Under the pieces are notes generated by a model. That model saw only the letters and a list, made by a program, of their open reading frames with translations, was not told the DNA's origin and did not search any database. Below are positions 57,010-64,000 of a stretch of 64,000 nucleotides of DNA, piece after piece (the first letter of the stretch is position 1; each line of letters starts with the position of its first letter). Origin of the DNA: Undaria pinnatifida (taxonomy: Eukaryota > Sar > Phaeophyceae > Laminariales > Alariaceae); assembly GCA_012845835.1 (NCBI GenBank), contig JABAKD010000017.1, forward strand, positions 6,441,151-6,505,150. The letters are read 5' to 3'. Both the position numbers and the translations under genes were made by a program.

Positions 57010-58260
57010 CGGGCAAGACGGTTTCAAGTATTGTCCTGAGGTGACGTGACAACACACGGCGTGTTCATCCCTTCACATTCGCTCACATTAACCCCTGTGA
57101 GAAATCAAGGTGGAACATGTTGGAAAGAAGTGACGATTACGGCATCGATCACACGTACCACCCCGGGCTGCTGGGGTATAGCATGTTCCCGGTTTTCAAC
57201 AGAGAGGAGGCGACGGCACGGGCGCATCATGGATAGCTGTATGGATACTGCTGCACGCTGTCCCTAGTGGATTGAGTTGATGGCCACTCTCGTTTCATTT
57301 TTTGCGCTGTACGGGTCCCAAGAGGGTTCATCCTCGCTAGACCAGGTACATCGACCAAACCAAAAACGACACGAGTAGACGTATTAGCTGTCTAGAAAGT
57401 GCGAGCCCGCAGCAGTACGAGTACTGCTGTAGCATGATGTGCTCGCGTCGTTCATGGCAACTGCGTAAATCTCTGGCAATGTGTAGTACGAACACTTCTA
57501 TGAAAAAAGGATGGCATCCGGCGACGCAAAATCAACTCGCCCGCAACAAAAAAGCCGCCACATCTTGGTAGTTGGTAACTTTCCGGGACAGTACAGTCTC
57601 ATCTCAGGCCACTGTTTGCGGTACCCCGAGCTGGGTCGTAGATCTTACTTAGGATACATGTACCAAACCATACTTCCACACATGCCTGGGGATACAGCAC
57701 TTCGAAATCAGGCCGGGATTAACAGCAAGATATCTTGTACCGGTAAGAAATTTCGCAAGTCGTCATTCTGATTTAGTGCCGAACGCACCCACGCTCAAAC
57801 AAGAAACCCCGCCTGGACCAGCCCTACTATTTCTCACGTTACCTGTAGACTACTGCTGTATCCGTGTTTAGATGTGGAACGGTGTCATACATCACATATG
57901 AAACCCAGCCTCGACCAGCCAGCCCCCTTATCGCTTACCTGTACTGCTGTGTGTTTTCACGTTAACCTGAAATTCCACCCATCTACGTCCAGTACAACCA
58001 GTGTCCGACCAGTGTCCGTGCTGATGCCTCATAAGAGAGGCGAGCTTTTTGCGGTCACGAACTACGAGGCAGGGGTGTACCTGGTACATTGCATATACAG
58101 CACGGTGATTCGGCCATGCAATACCAACCTCATCAATGAGCACAGGGGCAAGAAACAAAAAACACTGTATGCAAGCCAGCACACACACCATTTGCAGCAA
58201 AAAAAACCTTGCTGCTGTACGCTGTACTGATGTATACCCATGGTACGAGATGTAAAGTAC
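57010..58260. other. Upstream of the STK11IP-like gene, no gene recognised
   Basis: Short frames only. The motif 'tactgctgta' recurs irregularly (57426, 57848, 57935 and others). No domain or splice-bounded exon was found. The promoter of the minus-strand gene may lie here, but no element could be named. Confidence 0.45.
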
Positions 58261-58261
58261 C

Positions 58262-58327
58262 AGGTATGAAAATACGTGGAAGTGTGGTGAGCTTAAGCTT
58301 TACTTTTCCCCATCGGCCGGAGGATAT
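58262..58327 (-). repeat. Family C copy 6 (fragment)
   Basis: 'tatgaaaatacgtggaagtg' and 'tggtgagcttaagctttact' to 'cggccggaggata' is the reverse complement of the family C head. Confidence 0.75.
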
Positions 58328-58329
58328 AT

Positions 58330-59865
58330 ATGAAAAAAAAGGTATCATATTATCGACTAAGAAAGCCATCATGGATCAGGATCAGCTCTTCTGGATTCTT
58401 ACCGGTACTGCTGTACCCGCAATATGGTTGCTGTAACGTACCCGTAGCAGCAACTAAGAAGCTCAGCCTGGAGCAGCCCTCCTGCTTCTTAGCTGTATGA
58501 TACTGCTGCTGCAACCGTGGTATGCGGCATAATTAGCTTAAGGCCCAAACAGAGAGGACGAAAATGGTGAGGCTCCCAGCTCTCATCATATTGACGAAAG
58601 AGCTGAGAAATGGTGGAAAACAAGGAAGCACCATTGTCCCCGAGCAGCTGTCGGCGAGGCCTCGCGGGAGGAGGTTCGACAGCAGAGCTGAGGGCGCCAA
58701 GGGCTACTGGTGCGCTGTGCCTTTGGGAGGCGTAGGTGTTGCTCGAGACTGACAGCTGGAAGGAAGCCAGCTCAGCAGCATTCAGAAAAGACAAACATCA
58801 ATGACGCCGACATAGTATATGGACTTAAATATAATGACGGTTATATTGTTAAAATACGTGATAACGGTCCTTAAATGTACTCCAAAGGGGCACGATTTAC
58901 GATGTATCCGAGGTATCGTAAGCCTATGTACCCTCGGTCAGCAAACAGGAGAAACACTCCGTGGTTGCGCAATATATCGAACATACGGTCGCCAAGCCAA
59001 GGCACCCACCTGCTGCACAAGGAGGTGTACATCCCCCCCACGAAAAGCTTCGCACCCGTCACTAACGATGGTGCTGCCTAGAAGCTGCGCCGGTGCTGTT
59101 GTTGGTTCCAAGCGGGAGCAATCAGAATCAATCCACCGCAAAAATTGTTGGGTGTGCAACTTGACAGCAATATCCCTCTCGGGCAGGCCTCGGTTCTTGC
59201 TGATGGCACAACAACTGGACCAGCATCTCTCCACCTATACTACTGTGGTGTTGTCAACTCTGCATCCGGTTCCATCGCGTCGTCAAGGCAGCACACCGGG
59301 CAGAGCACGGAACAGCGCGGCACCTGGGACCCGATTCTGGCATGGTTGGAAAAGTGGCATTTCTATCCCCTGCCAAAACACGCACTCCGGAGTATGTGGA
59401 ACATCCACGTAAGATTTTTGCGTTTTCAGATTGAAAAATCCAAGATTCGCTATGTTATCGGCGCGAGCGTGGATTCACCACGAAAACACTGCTGTGTTGA
59501 TCTGTTTTCCAAAGGTGCTGATACCAGTACTATTATTGGTGCAAAGCAGTAGTACAACCTGGCTGGCTAGAGTCACACCGGTGCCTCGAGCTCAAGATGA
59601 AACCCAACGTAGCCCAGCGGTACCATTGCTCGACGTTGAGATGACCGGGATGCCCTACGTAAGTTTCACCCGTACGGTAACGACACGTAACAACACACCG
59701 GTACTGACATCTTCAGTGCCATCCTGAGGCTGACATGAGCTATCATCAATAGTTGTCCGTACATACTTTTGAACCAGGGAGGTGCAGGGTTTACAGTAGA
59801 GTGCGGATGTTCCCCGTCAGCGTACTGCAGTGTGTGATGTGTTGGGGATGTATTGCTGCGCCCTT
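58330..59865. other. No gene recognised
   Basis: Both strands have frames of 60-200 residues between 58.8 and 59.6 kb, but none has a recognised domain, and competing frames are equally open. It may be an old transposon remnant. Confidence 0.4.
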
Positions 59866-60197
59866 TTTTCCTTTTTTTCACACACTTCTACTCTCCAGCT
59901 TCTTCTGGACAAGCCGTGATCACAGGTGTCTCCCCCCCCCCCCCCCCCCCCGGTTCTTGCCTTCAATTTTTATAGCGCATAGGGTTCAGCAATCCCACTG
60001 CTTGTCGATTTTTCATCGAGTGTCGCTAACTCACGCTCTCGCGCTACTCGCAAGTCAATTTGTGCACAAGAAAAAGTCCCTCCGAATTTATACGAGTAGA
60101 CTACTCGTACTCGTATGCACTCGGTGGGACTCGAACTCACGAAACTGACCTATACCACCAGGCTCGAGGATAACCTGATACGCCACCGGGGCGACCG
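59866..60197 (-). mobile_element. tRNA-derived SINE, copy 3 (best head)
   Basis: On the minus strand it starts GGTCGCCCCGGTGGCGTATC and has a perfect B-box-like GTGAGTTCGAGTCCCACCGA. A pyrimidine run (C, about 22) and the shared body follow, ending near an A-rich tail. Confidence 0.88.
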
Positions 60198-60372
60198 CCT
60201 ATATACAAGCATAACAGCAAACCGGATAGCTGGTGATAAAAAACTGTAAACCCTGATCTGCATTGCGCGGTAGGGACAAGCAGTATGTGTATGTGACAGT
60301 GATTGGTTGCTTGCCGATCCAGCGAATTTCGCATGCTCGCACCCAGCGTGGCGCAAACCTGTCCCCACGCCC

Positions 60373-60373
60373 T

Positions 60374-60406
<33 letters not shown>

Positions 60407-60442
60407 AGCAGCAGCAACAGCAGCAGCAACAGCAGCAGCATC
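60373..60442 (+). repeat. (AGC)n/(AAC) microsatellite
   Basis: 'agcagcagcagcagcaacag' type repeats for about 70 bp. Confidence 0.95.
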
Positions 60443-60844
60443 GCTTGCCCCTGCACAATAACTGTTGATGTAATCCGCACGCACGTGCGCTTGGCAGGAG
60501 GAAGTCAGCTCCGCGATTTGATCATGTCCCGGCACAAATCCGTACGACAGAAAATTGCCCCAGAGCCGTCAATACAGCTTCGGCCAAAGGGCTACTACAC
60601 AGCAGAAGGGCTGCTGCAGTAATAAGCCCTCGTGTAATGGAATATGCGCCAACGGCTGCTGTAAAGCATTTTTCATAGTGATCGAGCGTCAAGACTGCAG
60701 AGTGGGTGAAAAAACGAAAAATCCACAACATAACCCCTCAAGAGCGTGGCAACCTCTTGCGAGTACAGTGTCTCATGGTTATATTCTGAACCATACACCG
60801 AACGTTTGGACACGTAACGGCACGCCACGGAAAGGCATCGGGGT

Positions 60845-60912
60845 TGGGGGTGCAGTTACCATGCATGGCCGTAATCCTCGCATCCATGCAATGCCGGGAC
60901 GCCACGATGTGC
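60845..60912. repeat. Dispersed repeat family F, copy 3 (partial)
   Basis: 'catgcatggccgtaatcctc' and 'gcatccatgcaatgccggga' resemble the family F copies at 7.43 and 42.42 kb. Confidence 0.45.
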
Positions 60913-61879
60913 GGCCAAAACCGGCCAGGAAAAATGTTCTAAATCCCTTTGGACACTCAGAAGCAGTGACAAAAAAAATGTCGAACGTGATCCTCGACAT
61001 ACATACGGTGTAAGAGCGCCGCGCATGTACTTTGTAGTGTCATGCAGTACACGTGCTGTCCAACTCCTTCACAGCGTGTTGAAGTTCAGGTACTAGACTA
61101 CATACGTGATCATATTGCTCAGGTCTAGGTACATAGGTCTATACCCCTTCCTAGAGTTTCCGTGGCGCTAATCTCGGGGTTGGGATTCGGTCCTACCTGT
61201 ACGTGAGATACCCTGCCCCAACAGCCCGGGTCGCTCGGTACGGCCGACGATGAATCGTCACTTTTGCTAACCTTTTTTCCCCTGTAAAGCTCGAAACGGA
61301 TTAACATGTCAACTCAAAACCCAGTTCGTACTACTTCCGCTGCTACGGGGGTACCCGCCGTGATCAAAAACCAACAACAGCGTCACAAATCGAGGACCTT
61401 GGAAAAACCTGTACCAGACAGTAGGTTGTCGAGCGTTGCCAAAGCATCGCCCTTGGATAGTGGGAGTCAAGACAATGCTCGTTTTCTTTCAGTCTTTGTC
61501 GCACGGAAACGGGGCAGAGCAACTGCTGCACGCACGGTAGGCACACCACATCATAGATGAACATCACCCGTCCAAATAGTATACGCAAAAATAATACCGT
61601 ACACGTCTCTGCGTATATACATACGCACGCGGAAAAAACGAGCGCGCACCAACTAGTCCACGGCATGGAACTCCAATCGGTGCACTCAAAATTGCGACAA
61701 AAAAATGCCGCGATCTAACTTCCCGCGTTCTACTTCAGGCCAAAAACAGCTATTAATATAGCTCTAACTCGTACACGCAAGAAGAGCTAATTCGTGGCAA
61801 TAAGGACAAAATTGCAGCCGTTGTCAGCCTCTACCATCGATGGCAACCGCCTATCCAGCACCTATCCAGTGCAAGGCTA

Positions 61880-62830
61880 ACACTTAAACAGGACCTACAG
61901 TAGGTGACGCTAGGCTAGCACAGCACCAGAGCCAACGCGCCGGCACCACGCCAGCGCCACACCAGCAACAAGCTAGCAGCAAGCCAATCAAAATGTCTGG
62001 CCAGCACTACGCCAACATCTACATAGTTATGGCCTAATAAGAACCTAGTCAGAAAGCCAGGCAACGTCCAGGCAACGTCTAGATAACGGCTTCTCAACGT
62101 CTAGACACGACTAGCAAAACCACCCAGCCGCTACTAGCCGCCACAAAGCTAGCACCGCACCGATCCAACATCTGGCCTGGGCCGAACACGCTAGTCAGAA
62201 GCCTAGCCAACATCTAGCCACGGCCTGACTAGCACTTGGCCAGAAACCCATACAACGCCTACGTCTAGACAGCGTCTGGACAACGCCTAGAGAGCGTCTA
62301 GGGAACGCCTAGAGAGCGTCTAGGGAACGCCTAGACAGCGCCTAGATAGCTTCTACACAGCGTCCAGACGGTGTCTAGCCAGCGCCTTGCAAAGCACCTG
62401 GCCAATACTAAGCCAGCACGAAGATAACACCTCCTCGACAAAACCGAGTCACACATCAAGCCGGGGCCGAAGGCGCATCCAGCCAGAAACCAAGCCAAGG
62501 TCTAACCAGGGTGTACGGAATCGCCCTCGAGAGCCTGCAAAGGCCTGAAAGGGGATAAGTGTGTTTCCCAGGCATCTTGTTATAAAGATCTAACAAGCAC
62601 CTACAGTAGCCAGAACCTAGCACGTCTAACCGACGACGAGACAACACCCGAACACCTGGCCAACAACAAGCCGCCACATAACTAGCATATCGGCAGGACC
62701 GAGGCAAACACCTAGCGAGCAGCCAGCGATAAACACCACAACGCTAACATAGCGCTCACAACCAACCACTAGTCAACCAACAAAACAGTAGCACACATCA
62801 GGCCACCAACTATACGCTAATTCTAAGTCA
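61880..62830 (+). repeat. CTAG-rich degenerate repeat field
   Basis: 'cctagagagcgtctagggaa' is tandem at 62276-62345. Looser 'gccagcacc', 'aacgtctag' and 'gctagc' units fill about 950 bp. CTAG is strikingly over-represented. No frame is conserved. Confidence 0.75.
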
Positions 62831-63440
62831 ACACAAAGCCAGAACCCACGCAGCACCTTTTAGCCAGATCAGTAACCGGAGTCGGCGGCATTCGACACGT
62901 CGTCCACAATCCTGCGGGTAATGGAGGCGAGGGAGAGAGGGAACGAAAGGCGACCGAGGAGGTTTTGTCACGAAAGGCTCTCGTCCAGCGCTTACACATA
63001 TCACGATCTAGATCGTCTACATTATCTAGATCCTATGCCGGCCGTTATGATGAGGTGTGAAGGCTCTGTGTATTGCACATCAAACGAAGCATGCCTAGAT
63101 CATTCAGATCAACGTCATCTATAGGCCACGCAGATCAAATAGGCCAGGAAAAAATGTTCCCTGAAGGACATTCATCATGAACACGAGTCTGGTATCTTCG
63201 GCGTGTAAAAGCTTTGCCTCGTCGGCGGGACGGAGCTAAGGCGTCGACCAAGCACATCGCAAGGACAGGACGCGACAGCCAAAGCGGCTGTTTCGGGGGA
63301 TACACCAAGCAACGAACAGGACGCGACAGCAGAAGCGGTAGTTTTTTGTTTTTCGCCAGTCGGCGAGTGATGCCACATTACAATGACATGGTATTATATA
63401 TTTGGCAAGTGATACGGGATGGTATACCGCAGCCCTTAGT
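62831..63440. other. No gene recognised; local 55-bp duplication
   Basis: 'acaggacgcgacagc' followed by 'aaagcgg' or 'agaagcgg' occurs at about 63264 and 63318. No coding or RNA feature was seen. Confidence 0.5.
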
Positions 63441-63445
63441 GACCC

Positions 63446-63960
63446 CCTTGCGATAGAGGTGGCACTTTTAGCATTGCTATTTTTGTTTCTGAACGATTGG
63501 GCTACTTAAGAGCCATTCCACGGTAGGGTTGCAGCAGAAAGTACATGAGCTCCTCACATGAGGAAGTCAATATCTCACCCGAAAAATGACTTCGAAGGCA
63601 TTCTCGTTCGCACAACCCGACTAAGCTTCTATGCCTTCATATGCCTTAAAAAAATATGCACTATCGTGAAACTACTCCATTGACCGGCAGTTCCTCAAAT
63701 GAGGAGCTCAATTGCTTAGGGACTTTTTGGCGCAAAAAAGTGCAACCCCTACCGTGGGATGACTCTAAACTCAAAATTGTCGGAATGCCATTCTTAATTT
63801 TTCAATATTAGATGTCTTTACACCTAGGGCATAGGTTTGCCAATCGGTTTGCATTTTCAATTTACTCCAAACCAATGTTTGGGTGAGGTATAGAGCTCCC
63901 CTCAATAGGTTAAGAGCCTCGGAAAACAAAAAGGTACACCTCTACTGTAGCATGTGTCCA
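63446..63960 (+). mobile_element. MITE-A copy 20 carrying nested MITE-B
   Basis: The left end CCTTGCGATAGAGGTGGCAC and right end CCTCTACTGTAGCATGTGTC flank a MITE-B insertion at about 63508-63766. The MITE-A sequence 'cttaa...caaaattgtcgg' is split by it. Confidence 0.8.
63508..63766 (+). mobile_element. MITE-B copy 4, nested in MITE-A
   Basis: It is bounded by GAGCCATTCCACGGTAGGGT and CTACCGTGGGATGACTC. TAA flanks it on both sides, a possible short target duplication. The interior matches the other MITE-B copies. Confidence 0.8.
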
Positions 63961-64000
63961 CCGCGTTACTGCGTTGAACGCATTACTTCATGCGCGTATT

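Noticed and set aside
58819-59552. Overlapping frames that could be a gene
   Set aside because: Three frames on two strands are open to similar extents, none with a domain or coherent exon boundaries.
1-64000. CRISPR arrays or bacterial operons
   Set aside because: Tandem repeats here lack unique equal-length spacers, and the two identified genes are spliced eukaryotic genes.

Overview
This is a nuclear genome window from a eukaryote with spliceosomal introns, not a prokaryotic or organellar one. Two very long, intron-rich, convergent genes can be reconstructed exon by exon, and almost everything else is repeats. Kilobase introns, T-rich acceptors, short exons, moderate GC, abundant small non-autonomous elements and a degraded chromodomain Ty3/gypsy element fit a stramenopile alga, most likely a brown alga. 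That assignment is inference, since no species-diagnostic gene is present.

Plus strand, about 1,191 to 24,097: COG2, a subunit of the conserved oligomeric Golgi (COG) complex. Fifteen exons are recognised and their intron phases chain consistently to a stop codon, giving about 881 residues. The N-terminal exon was not found. Thirteen introns are GT-AG and the last is GC-AG. Exon 8 carries a frame break inside a poly-G run. Intron 9 holds an antisense, degenerate gag-pro plus chromodomain retroelement (10,564 to 13,293).

Minus strand, about 56,867 down to 31,880: a large leucine-rich-repeat protein that aligns from memory with STK11IP (LKB1-interacting protein 1). Its plan is an N-terminal helical part, LRRs, long low-complexity linkers and two PH-like C-terminal regions. 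Sixteen exons are placed; one intron is GC-AG; the start codon is unresolved. The two genes point tail to tail, with 7.8 kb of repeats between them.

Repeats: tRNA-derived SINEs (three near-complete copies, one fragment); a TIR MITE family (MITE-A, about 20 copies or fragments) with a second TIR family (MITE-B) nested inside it twice; four or more other dispersed families; many micro- and minisatellites. From 57 to 64 kb no gene is recognised.

The most unusual signal is that introns of both genes contain serial, decayed tandem copies of the adjacent exon/intron junction (exon edge, splice site and pyrimidine tract). It is seen at COG2 exons 1, 3, 7, 10, 11, 14 and 15 and at STK11IP-like exons 14, 15 and 16. 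It suggests that introns here grow by repeated local duplication across splice sites.
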